DNA of 64,000 nucleotides, from positions 2,128,686 to 2,192,685 of the forward strand of contig NZ_CP060397.1 of assembly GCF_015840715.1 (NCBI RefSeq), given 5' to 3'. The notes under the pieces were generated by a model. That model was given only the letters and a program-made list of their open reading frames with translations. It had not been told where the DNA came from and searched no databases. Shown in pieces: positions 9,545-17,067 of this stretch. A program made the position numbers and the translations under genes. The DNA comes from Synechococcus sp. CBW1004. Lineage in GTDB: Bacteria > Cyanobacteriota > Cyanobacteriia > PCC-6307 > Cyanobiaceae. Within the stretch, counting starts at the first letter, position 1. Each line of letters opens with the position of its first letter.

Positions 9545-11734
9545 TCAGCGGCGCTTCGGCTGCTCGGGGGCTGGAGCGCTCTCCAGCTGACGTTTCACCG
9601 ACTCAATCGCGTCCGGCAGCACACCGGCCAGCGTCGGAACCCGCCACAGCTTTCCGGAGAGCACGGCGCTGAGTTCCGTGAGGCTGCGGGGAATCGGCTG
9701 CCGTCGCAGATCCGCCGGCAGCCTCGCCAGGGCCTCACCAGCGGCGCCCGGATTCCAGTCCGCCAGGGACACCACCGCTCGGTAGGCGGCCGGCCAGGGA
9801 TTGTCGGGTTCCAGGGCCTGCAGGCGGCCGTACCAGCGGCCCGCCTCAACCGGGCGGTTGTTGAGGGTGGCCAGCAGCGCCAGGCTCCAGAGGGCGTCGC
9901 GATCGTCGGGTCTGCGCTGAAGCTCCTCCAGGGCCCAGCGGCGTACGCGCTGCTGGTAGAGGAAATGCCCATCGAGCTGGTGCTCGGGCCCGATCCGCTC
10001 GAACACCGCCGCCAGCCCTGCGGGTCCCTGCTCCAGGCCGCGGGCCAGGCGGATGAAGTCCCTGTCGAAGGGGGGAGCGGCCTGGCCCCGTCGCCGCCAC
10101 AGCTCCACCTGCCGGCCCTCGCTCCAGGGCCAGCGGCCCACCGGCCCGAAGCGGTCGTCGCTGCGCAGCCGCAGGCTCAGTTCCCTCGATCCTGGCCGGT
10201 CGGTGCCCTGATCACCGCTGGCCAGCAGCAGCCACTCGGCCCGCTCCAGCACCAGCGGATGCTCGCTGCGGCGTCGGCCGAGACGCCGCCCTTCGATCCG
10301 CCCGCCGCCCATGCGGCCGTAGGTCGTCACGTTCTGTTCATTCAGCGATGGACTCCCCGGCACCACCAGCAGGGTGGTGGGGGCATCCCCCACCTCGGAG
10401 CGCAGCCGGGCGATCAGCGCTGGCAGGGGATTCGGCTCGCTCGATCGCAGGGCGGCCACGGCAGCGGTGGCGCTGGTGGTACCACTCGCCAGCAGGCCCG
10501 CTCCCAGCAGTGCGGCGCCGGTTCGGCCCCCGAGTCGTGCACACAGCCATCGTCCCAGCTGCCACCACCCCGCGGCCAGCAGCATCAGCAGCAGCGGCAG
10601 GACCGGCGCGATGTAGCGGGCGTCCTTGTTGGGGCTGAGGGTGGTCGCGAGCCAGCCGGCCACGGCGCAGCCCAACAGCCAGCCCCAGCCGGAGGGCGGG
10701 TCGAAGCCGACTGGCTCTCGCGCTGGCGCGGGGTCTTCGCCGTGCGGTGAGGTCCGGGGCTGGCTGGCCCTCAGTGGCCCGCCTGTGGCGCTGAGCCAGC
10801 GCAGCTCCGGCCACAGCCGGTTCCCCAGGGCCAGAACGAAGCCGAGCAGTCCCGCCGGCAGCACGATCGGACCGAGCTGCTGTGGCAGCAGTCGCAGGTA
10901 CCAGAGCAGGGAGGCGACGCTGAAGACGGGGGGATCCCCCTCGCTGGCGGCGGATTCGAGGACGGCGCGGTTGGTGCCCCCCAGGGTCGTGATCCAGTTG
11001 TGGTGCAGCCAGGGCAGCACGACAGCCAGCACCACGGCCAGGGCCAGCAGCACCTGCAGGCGACGCCCCCGCCAGCGCAGTCCGGCGGCTGCGGCCCAGG
11101 CCGCGGGGAGCGCCAGCAGCAGCAGGGCGCTCTGCTTGACCATCAGCGCCGCCGCGATCGCCAGGGCCGCCAGCAACGCCTGCCGGAGATGGCCGCCGCG
11201 GGGGACGGTGGCCTGCCACCGCCCCAGCAGCCACAGGGCCAGGGTGGTGGCTGCCGTGAGCGGGATGTCGAGGGTGTAGTCCACCCGCAGGGCCATCAGC
11301 GCCGGGGACAGGGCCACCAGGGCGACGCAAAGCAGGGCGAAGCGCCGACCGCCCAGCTGCCGCCCCCACGCGGCCACCACCGCCAGCAGCAGGGCATGCC
11401 AGAGCGACAGGGACCAGCTGGCCTGGTCCGGGCTGTCGCCCGCCAGGGCCATGACGCTGCCGTTCACCAGCGACGCCAGTGGCGGAATCTTGGGAGAAAG
11501 GTCCAGCAGGGCTGCCCAGCCCTGCCAGGAACCGCTCAGGAATCCCAGGGCACGGCCGTGATCGAGGGCGCTGTTGAGATAGTCGGCCTGGTCCCAGCTG
11601 GGGATCCGTCCGTCACGGGCCAGCCAGAGGCGATCCCACGCCGTGGCCAGTCCCCACAGCGCGGCGACACAGGCCCACCAGCGCCACTCGCGAGGACCGC
11701 GCGCGGAGTCGGGAGCGGGGGCGGTGTCGGACAT
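9545..11734 (-). CDS. GT39-type membrane glycosyltransferase with C-terminal soluble domain
   Basis: A 729-aa polytopic membrane protein. The N-terminus resembles ArnT/PMT-type (GT39, GT-C fold) transferases that use lipid-linked sugars: a first membrane helix, then PSWDQADYLNSALDHGR with an acidic residue in the first periplasmic loop, and about ten further hydrophobic helices to residue ~440. The rest is soluble. It ends in TPR-like helices (RALEELQRRPDDRDALWSLA and EALARLPADL), so a carrier or protein interaction is possible. The sugar and acceptor are unknown. It is transcribed alone and is divergent from the porins. Confidence 0.75.
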   Translation of the reverse strand: MSDTAPAPDSARGPREWRWWACVAALWGLATAWDRLWLARDGRIPSWDQADYLNSALDHGRALGFLSGSWQGWAALLDLSPKIPPLASLVNGSVMALAGDSPDQASWSLSLWHALLLAVVAAWGRQLGGRRFALLCVALVALSPALMALRVDYTLDIPLTAATTLALWLLGRWQATVPRGGHLRQALLAALAIAAALMVKQSALLLLALPAAWAAAAGLRWRGRRLQVLLALAVVLAVVLPWLHHNWITTLGGTNRAVLESAASEGDPPVFSVASLLWYLRLLPQQLGPIVLPAGLLGFVLALGNRLWPELRWLSATGGPLRASQPRTSPHGEDPAPAREPVGFDPPSGWGWLLGCAVAGWLATTLSPNKDARYIAPVLPLLLMLLAAGWWQLGRWLCARLGGRTGAALLGAGLLASGTTSATAAVAALRSSEPNPLPALIARLRSEVGDAPTTLLVVPGSPSLNEQNVTTYGRMGGGRIEGRRLGRRRSEHPLVLERAEWLLLASGDQGTDRPGSRELSLRLRSDDRFGPVGRWPWSEGRQVELWRRRGQAAPPFDRDFIRLARGLEQGPAGLAAVFERIGPEHQLDGHFLYQQRVRRWALEELQRRPDDRDALWSLALLATLNNRPVEAGRWYGRLQALEPDNPWPAAYRAVVSLADWNPGAAGEALARLPADLRRQPIPRSLTELSAVLSGKLWRVPTLAGVLPDAIESVKRQLESAPAPEQPKRR

Positions 11735-11870
11735 GGGCTGGGGCGGATCAGCCGCAGGAGCCTGAAGTGTGCCCGAGCGGAGCTTCTCATCCCGTGGCGC
11801 CTTGCCATGACAGGCTTCTCAGCGGCCATGTCGCCAGGTTGACCGCAGGCGTGCGTTCTTCCTTCTGGCA

Positions 11871-11928
11871 CACCGGAGGCGGTATCTCCGGTGACATGCC
11901 CCGAACATGACGCGTGGCGCATTGCGCC
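11871..11928 (+). promoter_or_regulatory. Two hairpins in the 5' leader of the first porin
   Basis: CACCGGAG/CTCCGGTG (11871-11893, 7-base loop) and GGCGC/GCGCC (11916-11928, loop ATT). They lie just upstream of the exposed GTGTGAGG at the ribosome binding site and may present that site to a small RNA. Confidence 0.5.
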
Positions 11929-11931
11929 CCA

Positions 11932-11941
11932 TCGTGTGAGG
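11932..11941 (+). promoter_or_regulatory. Ribosome binding site complementary to the Yfr1-like core (porin 1)
   Basis: TCGTGTGAGG, 7 bases before the ATG, contains the GAGG ribosome binding site. It is a perfect 10-base complement of CCTCACACGA at 15649-15658. It also contains the GTGTGAGG octamer shared with the second porin leader. Confidence 0.7.
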
Positions 11942-11948
11942 TCCCCCC

Positions 11949-13598
11949 ATGAAACTCTTCCAGCAATTGCTGGTTGCCCCGGCCGCCCTCGGGCTGCTGG
12001 CTCCTGTGGCCGTCAGTGCCGCCGAGCTCAACCTCAATGGCGTGAATCAGTACGCCGCTGACAGCCAGGAGCAGGTCACCAGCATCACCCAGTTCTCGGA
12101 CGTGCGTCCGACCGATTGGGCTTACCAGGCTCTCTCCAACCTGATCGAGCGCTACGGCTGCGTCGCCGGTTATCCCAACGGCACCTTCAAGGGTGGCCAG
12201 GCGATGACCCGTTATGAGGCCGCCGCTCTGCTCAACGCCTGCCTCGACCGCATCAGCGAGGTGACCGATGAGCTGAAGAAGCTGATGGCCGAGTTCGAGA
12301 AGGAACTCGCCGTGCTGCGCGGTCGCGTTGATGGCCTCGAAGCCAAGGTGGGTGAGCTGGAGGCCAATCAGTTCTCCACCACCACCAAGCTGAAGGGTAT
12401 CGCCACCTTCGTGATCGGCGCCAACAGCTACGGCGGCAGCGCTCAGGTCACCCCTCTGGGTGCGACGGTCAACAACGCCCTGTTCGGCACCGCCCTGGTC
12501 CCCGGCAGCGAGTTCGCTGACAACGCCCGTGCCCTGCAGGGCGCCACGGCGTTCAACTACGACGTTCGCCTGAACTTCGACACCAGCTTCACCGGTAAGG
12601 ACCTGCTGCGCACCACCCTGCGTGCCGGCAACTTCGCCGATTCCCCCTTCGGTCAGCCCGTGGTGGGTCTGAACGCCCTGGAAGTCGGCTTTGAAGAGAG
12701 CTGCGGCGCCGGCGCTGACTGCGGTGACGTGGTCGCGATCAACCGCCTCTTCTACCAGTTCCCGATCGGTTCGAACTTCACCGCCACCATCGGTGGTCGT
12801 GTCCGTCAGGACGACATGCTGGCCCTGTGGCCCAGCGTGTACCCCGCTGACACCGTTCTCGACGTCTTCACCTACGCCGGTGCTCCCGGCACCTACAGCC
12901 TGAACCTCGGTGCTGGTGGTGGTCTGTGGTGGAAGAGCGGCAACTGGAGCATCAGTGCCAACTACGTCGCCGCCAACGGTGATGTGGGCAACCCTTCCGA
13001 GGGTGGCATCGGTACCAGCGGCTCCTCTGAGACCGGCACCGTTCAGCTGGGCTACGGCAGCTCCAACTTCGGTCTGGCTGTCGCCTACACCTACAGCAAC
13101 GGCGCTGGTATCTACACCGGCAACGGCACGCCTCTGGCCGCCTTCGGGTTCGCCAACTCCGAGAGCGTGAACTCCGTCGGCATCAGCGGCTACTGGCAGC
13201 CCACCAACGCTGGCTGGTTCCCCTCGATCAGCGCCGGCTGGGGCATCAACAGCCACAACGCCGATGACAGCACCTTCGTCGGTGAGATCGTCGACGGCGC
13301 CACCACCCAGTCCTGGTATGTGGGTCTGCAGTGGGCCGATGCCTTCATCAAGGGCAACTCCCTCGGCATGGGTGTCGGTCAGGCCACCTTCCTGACCAAC
13401 TCCGGCAACGACAGCAACCTCGAAGCCAACGACGGCAACTACGCCTGGGAGTGGTGGTACAAGTTCCAGGTCACCGACAACATCAGTGTGACCCCGGCTC
13501 TCTATTACCTGAGCGCTCCTCAGGGTCAACTCCAGAAGTCGGATAACGACTCCTTCAGCAACTTCGGCGGCCTGGTCAAGACCACCTTCCGTTTCTGA
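11949..13598 (+). CDS. som: SLH-domain outer-membrane porin (Som/OprB type), copy 1
   Basis: A 549-aa outer-membrane porin for uptake of ions and small solutes. It has a signal peptide (MKLFQQLLVAPAALGLLAPVAVSA), an SLH domain at about residues 48-110 (FSDVRPTDWAYQALSNLIER) that anchors it to peptidoglycan-linked polymer, and a coiled coil at about 110-140 (EFEKELAVLRGRVDGLEAKV). An OprB-like beta-barrel follows, ending in the aromatic residue TTFRF typical of barrel proteins. The SLH-coiled-coil block is almost identical to copy 2 at DNA level. Expression is probably repressed by pairing of the downstream Yfr1-like RNA with the leader. Confidence 0.93.
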   Translation: MKLFQQLLVAPAALGLLAPVAVSAAELNLNGVNQYAADSQEQVTSITQFSDVRPTDWAYQALSNLIERYGCVAGYPNGTFKGGQAMTRYEAAALLNACLDRISEVTDELKKLMAEFEKELAVLRGRVDGLEAKVGELEANQFSTTTKLKGIATFVIGANSYGGSAQVTPLGATVNNALFGTALVPGSEFADNARALQGATAFNYDVRLNFDTSFTGKDLLRTTLRAGNFADSPFGQPVVGLNALEVGFEESCGAGADCGDVVAINRLFYQFPIGSNFTATIGGRVRQDDMLALWPSVYPADTVLDVFTYAGAPGTYSLNLGAGGGLWWKSGNWSISANYVAANGDVGNPSEGGIGTSGSSETGTVQLGYGSSNFGLAVAYTYSNGAGIYTGNGTPLAAFGFANSESVNSVGISGYWQPTNAGWFPSISAGWGINSHNADDSTFVGEIVDGATTQSWYVGLQWADAFIKGNSLGMGVGQATFLTNSGNDSNLEANDGNYAWEWWYKFQVTDNISVTPALYYLSAPQGQLQKSDNDSFSNFGGLVKTTFRF

Positions 13599-13651
13599 TC
13601 GCAGTCGATCAAAGGGGTTGCTTCCCCAGCAACCCCAAGCACATCCTTGAC

Positions 13652-13677
13652 CCGGCTGCTCTGCAGCCGGTTTTTTT
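13652..13677 (+). terminator. Terminator after porin 1
   Basis: Stem CCGGCTGC/GCAGCCGG with a 3-base loop followed by seven Ts. It separates the two porin transcripts. Confidence 0.93.
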
Positions 13678-13812
13678 CATGGCAAGCAGGATGTGGGCAG
13701 TGGCAATGCTGGTGATCTGGGCTACATCCTGGCGTGCTCTGTTCGGTGCGCTTCCGTGGAGTGATTCAGATAGATTCGCCTTTGGCTTCCCCCGGGAAGT
13801 CTTCCTCTTTTT

Positions 13813-13822
13813 GGTGTGAGGA
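13813..13822 (+). promoter_or_regulatory. Ribosome binding site complementary to the Yfr1-like core (porin 2)
   Basis: GGTGTGAGGA, 4 bases before the ATG, includes the ribosome binding site. It is a perfect 10-base complement of TCCTCACACC at 15688-15697, the second core of the downstream RNA. Confidence 0.7.
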
Positions 13823-13826
13823 TTCG

Positions 13827-15482
13827 ATGAAACCCTTCCAGAAGTTCCTGCTGGCCCCCGTGGTCGCGGGGCTTGCCTCTCCGCTTGCGGCCTCCGCAGG
13901 CGAGCTGAATCTGAGCGATGTCAATCGCTATGCACGCAGCAGCAGCGCTGCCCAGGTCACCAGCATCAGCCAGTTCTCGGACGTGCGTCCGACCGACTGG
14001 GCCTATCAGGCGCTCTCCAATCTGATCGAGCGCTACGGCTGTGTCGCCGGTTATCCCAATGGCACCTACAAGGGTGGCCAGGCGATGACCCGTTATGAAG
14101 CCGCCGCTCTGCTCAACGCCTGCCTCGATCGCATCAGCGAGGTGACCGATGAGCTGAAGAAGCTGATGGCCGAGTTCGAGAAGGAACTCGCCGTGCTGCG
14201 CGGTCGTGTTGACGGCCTCGAGGCCAAGGTGGGCGAGCTGGAGGCCACCCAGTTCTCCACCACCACCAAGCTCCAGGGCGACACGGTGTTCGTTCTCGGC
14301 GCCCCCGCCTTCGGTGGCAGCCAGGACGCTCCCTCCCAGGCCAGCGGTGCTGGCCGTAATGCCAATCGCTACGCGGCCACCAACCGCGAGAACTGGGGCG
14401 CCACCACGTTCAACTATGACGTGCGGCTGAACCTCAACACCAGCTTCACCGGTAAGGATCTGCTGTACACCCGTCTGCGGGCCGGCAACTTCGCGAACAG
14501 CGCCTTCAGCGGTCAGCCTTACAACCTGATGGCCCTGGATCGTGCTTACAGCACGAATGGTGAGAATGATGTTCTGGGCATCGATCGTCTCTACTACCGT
14601 TTCCCGATCGGTAGCTCGTTCACCGCTCTGATTGGCGCCAAGGCTCGTAATACCGAATTCCTGGCGATTCGCCCGTCATTCTATGACGCCGGTCTGCTGG
14701 ACGTCTTTGCCCTCCATGGTGCTCCTGCGACCTATAACAAGGCCACCGGCGCAATGGGCGGCCTGATGTGGAAACAGAAGGTCAAGAAGGGTAATCCTTA
14801 CTTCGCGATTTCCACCAGCTACGTCGCCCCCAACGGCGACAACGGCAATCCGAATGAGGGTGGCCTCTTCAATGATGCCAGCCGTGCCAGCTTCACCACC
14901 CAGATCGGTCTGGCTGCTCCCCAGTGGGCCCTCACCGCGGCGTGGCGTTACGGTCAGTGTGATGACAACATGACCCGTCGCGGCACCCAGTTCGCCCGTC
15001 AGCGGCTTGACTGTGCCTATGACGACGGCGGCTCCGCCTATTCCAACAACTTCGCGGTGACGGCAGCCTGGCAGCCCGTCACCACCGGTTGGATTCCCTC
15101 GATCAGCCTCGGCTGGGGCATCAGCTCGATCAATCAGGCCGATTTCGACGTCGACCAGGCTTACGGCAGCCCTAACAACATCACCCAGACCCAATCCTGG
15201 TCTGTTGGCCTTCAGTGGAAGGATGCCTTCGCGAAGGGTAATTCTCTCGGCATGGCAGTGGGGCAGCCCACCTTTGTCACCGCCCTCGAAAATAACGATG
15301 GCTTTGATGGTCCCAACGACGGCAACTATGCCTGGGAGTGGTGGTACCGGTTCCAGGTGACCGATAACATCAGCATCACCCCGGCTTTGTTCTACCTCAG
15401 CCGTCCCAACGGCCAGTACACCGCCAACGGCGAGACCAACAACGTCTTCGGCGGCCTGATCCAGACCCAGTTCAAGTTCTGA
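13827..15482 (+). CDS. som: SLH-domain outer-membrane porin (Som/OprB type), copy 2
   Basis: A 551-aa paralogue of the preceding porin with the same layout: signal peptide MKPFQKFLLAPVVAGLASPLAASA, SLH domain, coiled coil, OprB barrel and a C-terminal TQFKF. ATG 13827 is chosen because it begins the signal peptide and follows GTGAGGA. The barrel loops differ strongly from copy 1, so the two channels probably differ in solute range. Its own leader has a GTGTGAGG site like copy 1. Confidence 0.93.
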   Translation: MKPFQKFLLAPVVAGLASPLAASAGELNLSDVNRYARSSSAAQVTSISQFSDVRPTDWAYQALSNLIERYGCVAGYPNGTYKGGQAMTRYEAAALLNACLDRISEVTDELKKLMAEFEKELAVLRGRVDGLEAKVGELEATQFSTTTKLQGDTVFVLGAPAFGGSQDAPSQASGAGRNANRYAATNRENWGATTFNYDVRLNLNTSFTGKDLLYTRLRAGNFANSAFSGQPYNLMALDRAYSTNGENDVLGIDRLYYRFPIGSSFTALIGAKARNTEFLAIRPSFYDAGLLDVFALHGAPATYNKATGAMGGLMWKQKVKKGNPYFAISTSYVAPNGDNGNPNEGGLFNDASRASFTTQIGLAAPQWALTAAWRYGQCDDNMTRRGTQFARQRLDCAYDDGGSAYSNNFAVTAAWQPVTTGWIPSISLGWGISSINQADFDVDQAYGSPNNITQTQSWSVGLQWKDAFAKGNSLGMAVGQPTFVTALENNDGFDGPNDGNYAWEWWYRFQVTDNISITPALFYLSRPNGQYTANGETNNVFGGLIQTQFKF

Positions 15483-15555
15483 TCGGATCCGTTCCGGCGC
15501 CGCGGCACGACGAACGGGCCTCACCGCCCTTCTTGGTCGCAGCCGCGTCGTTCTG

Positions 15556-15576
15556 CCCCGGTCCACGTGACCGGGG
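15556..15576 (+). other. Hairpin downstream of porin 2
   Basis: Perfect 8-bp stem CCCCGGTC/GACCGGGG with a 5-base loop and no T run. It may protect the porin mRNA 3' end or mark a processing point before the Yfr1-like RNA. Confidence 0.5.
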
Positions 15577-15622
15577 CATCCTCCCCCCACAGATCCACAC
15601 GCTTCATGACCATCGGATGGCA

Positions 15623-15726
15623 CCGCCTGCGGGCGGCTGCCCTCCACTCCTCACACGAACCGCGCCCGGCCGGCGCACCCCGCGGGCTCCTCACACCCGC
15701 CGCCCTCCGCTTGCGGAGGGTTTTTT
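15623..15726 (+). ncRNA. yfr1-like: Yfr1-like small RNA with two core motifs
   Basis: Order of elements: hairpin CCGCC/GGCGG (15623-15636), unpaired ACTCCTCACAC (15646-15656), hairpin GCGCC/GGCGC (15662-15676), GCTCCTCACAC (15686-15696), then terminator CCCTCCG/CGGAGGG plus six Ts (15703-15726). ACUCCUCACAC is the conserved unpaired core of Yfr1, a cyanobacterial sRNA that in Prochlorococcus represses Som-type porin mRNAs at their ribosome binding sites. Here the core occurs twice in one unit beside two porin genes whose leaders carry the complement. No clear promoter is visible. The RNA may be made separately or cut from the porin 2 3' UTR, so its 5' end is a guess. Confidence 0.65.
15703..15726 (+). 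terminator. Terminator overlapping a ribosome binding site
   Basis: Stem CCCTCCG/CGGAGGG with a CTTG loop and six Ts. The GGAGGG of the 3' arm lies 7 bases before the ATG of the J-domain gene and would also serve as its Shine-Dalgarno sequence. Confidence 0.88.
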
Positions 15727-15727
15727 C

Positions 15728-16519
15728 ATGGCCGCTCTCCTTCCAGGTCAATGGCGTTGTGACGGCCGTGGGCCGCGGCGGCTGCGAGAGGATGACAGCA
15801 GCCCCAGCCGCCCTGTGCCCGCTTCCCGCTCCCGCGATGTTGATGCTCCGCTGGGGGGCGATCCCTACGCGGTGCTGGGTCTGACGCCACAGGCCACCAG
15901 CGCTGAGATCAAGGCCGCCTACCGGGCCCTGGTGAAGTGCCACCATCCCGATGCCGGTGGCGACGAGGAGCGGATCGTGGCCCTCAATGCCGCCTGGGAG
16001 GTGCTGCGCGATGAGCAGAGCCGACGCCGCTACGACGCCGCGCAGGAGGCATCGCGTCGGCCTCCCGCAGCCGGTGATGGCCTGGCGCGGCCGATGCAGG
16101 CCCGCAGGGGGGCTGCCGCGGACGCCCAGCTGCTCGCCTGGCTGCAGAAGGTCTACGCCCCGATCGACCGGCTGCTGGCTCAGGTGATCAACCCCTTCCC
16201 GCAGCAGCTGCGGGAGCTGTCGGCCGATCCCTACGACGACCGCCTGATGGAGGCCTTCTGCACCTTTCTGGAGGAGAGCCGCGCCCGGCTGGAGAAGGTC
16301 GATCAGCTCTACCGCTCCATGGCCGCACCGGCCAGTGCCCAGGGCTTCTCCCTGAGCCTCTACCACTGCCTCAGCCAGGTGCAGGATGCCCTGATCGAGC
16401 TTGAGCGCTACACGATGGGCTACGTGGACAGCTACCTGCGCGATGGCCGCGAGATGCTGCGGGAGGCCAAACGCCGCCGCACCCTGCTGCAGCAGGAGCG
16501 CCGCAGGCTCGAGATCTGA
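15728..16519 (+). CDS. J-domain protein (DnaJ-like)
   Basis: A 263-aa protein with an N-terminal J domain after a ~40-residue variable lead (DPYAVLGLTPQATSAEIKAAYRAL; the HPD motif is present in KCHHPDAGG). J domains stimulate Hsp70 ATPase. The C-terminal half is helical, with no zinc-finger or DnaJ C-terminal domains, so it is a specialised co-chaperone. The ATG at 15728 has the GGAGGG of the preceding terminator as its only ribosome binding site, so its translation may compete with terminator folding. Its position near ndhO resembles picocyanobacterial genomes as I recall them. Confidence 0.82.
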   Translation: MAALLPGQWRCDGRGPRRLREDDSSPSRPVPASRSRDVDAPLGGDPYAVLGLTPQATSAEIKAAYRALVKCHHPDAGGDEERIVALNAAWEVLRDEQSRRRYDAAQEASRRPPAAGDGLARPMQARRGAAADAQLLAWLQKVYAPIDRLLAQVINPFPQQLRELSADPYDDRLMEAFCTFLEESRARLEKVDQLYRSMAAPASAQGFSLSLYHCLSQVQDALIELERYTMGYVDSYLRDGREMLREAKRRRTLLQQERRRLEI

Positions 16520-16558
16520 GTGCATGGCCGCTGCTGAGGACGCCCGGTAGGAGACAGA

Positions 16559-16828
16559 TCAGCCCGGGAAGGCCTCGAGCTGATCCAGGCGCAGCCAGAC
16601 GTCGGGGACGGGACGACGCCAGCGCAGCTGGGCGTAGTCGCCCTTCAGGGCCAGGATCTCGCCAGGTCCTTCCAGCACGTAGGGCGGCAGCTCCGGGTCA
16701 CTGGCCAGAGCTTCGAGACTGCCCTCAAACGCCTCCTTCCTGAGCCTCACCAGCGCACCTTTCTTCAGTGACGGCTTGGGGCTGGCGGCGGCTTCTGTGG
16801 GTGCCGGGGTGGCGGGGGTCTCGGCCAT
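16559..16828 (-). CDS. ndhO: NAD(P)H dehydrogenase-like complex subunit O
   Basis: An 89-aa subunit of the photosynthetic NDH-1 complex (cyclic electron flow and respiration). After a Pro/Ala-rich lead the conserved core is [20 protein letters not shown], then [20 protein letters not shown] and [16 protein letters not shown], the NdhO signature. ATG 16828 is preferred over GTG 16837. A TAAGGT box 21 bases upstream of it could be the -10 element. Confidence 0.92.
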   Translation of the reverse strand: MAETPATPAPTEAAASPKPSLKKGALVRLRKEAFEGSLEALASDPELPPYVLEGPGEILALKGDYAQLRWRRPVPDVWLRLDQLEAFPG

Positions 16829-17067
16829 GGGGAGCACTGCGTCCCAGCAACCTTAGGAGTTACGGGAAACCCCTGTCGGACCCAGGCATCCCGGGGTGTG
16901 GCTGCACGACTCGACGCCCCGGGGCTGAACCGAGCGGCCCCTGCCGTCCGATCGACGACGGAAAAGCATGATCCCTGCCCTTAGACTTCACCAACTCGAC
17001 CCTGATCAGGTTCGCAGGCGGCTGGTGTTCGGCCACGTGTTCAGAATCCCTCGGGGTGCTCCGATCC
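16829..17067. promoter_or_regulatory. Divergent region between ndhO and the lipid cluster
   Basis: It holds a 10-bp inverted repeat (CCCGGGGTGT/ACGCCCCGGG, 16890-16923, one G-T pair) and a perfect 10-base palindrome CCTGATCAGG (17001-17010) about 58 bases before the first cluster gene. The palindrome is a candidate operator for the four-gene operon that follows. No convincing -35/-10 pair was found for the cupin gene. Confidence 0.4.

Noticed and set aside
13679..13819. 46-codon hydrophobic frame between the porins, starting right after the porin 1 terminator
   Set aside because: No ribosome binding site, it begins inside terminator sequence, and it overlaps the porin 2 leader. Probably chance.
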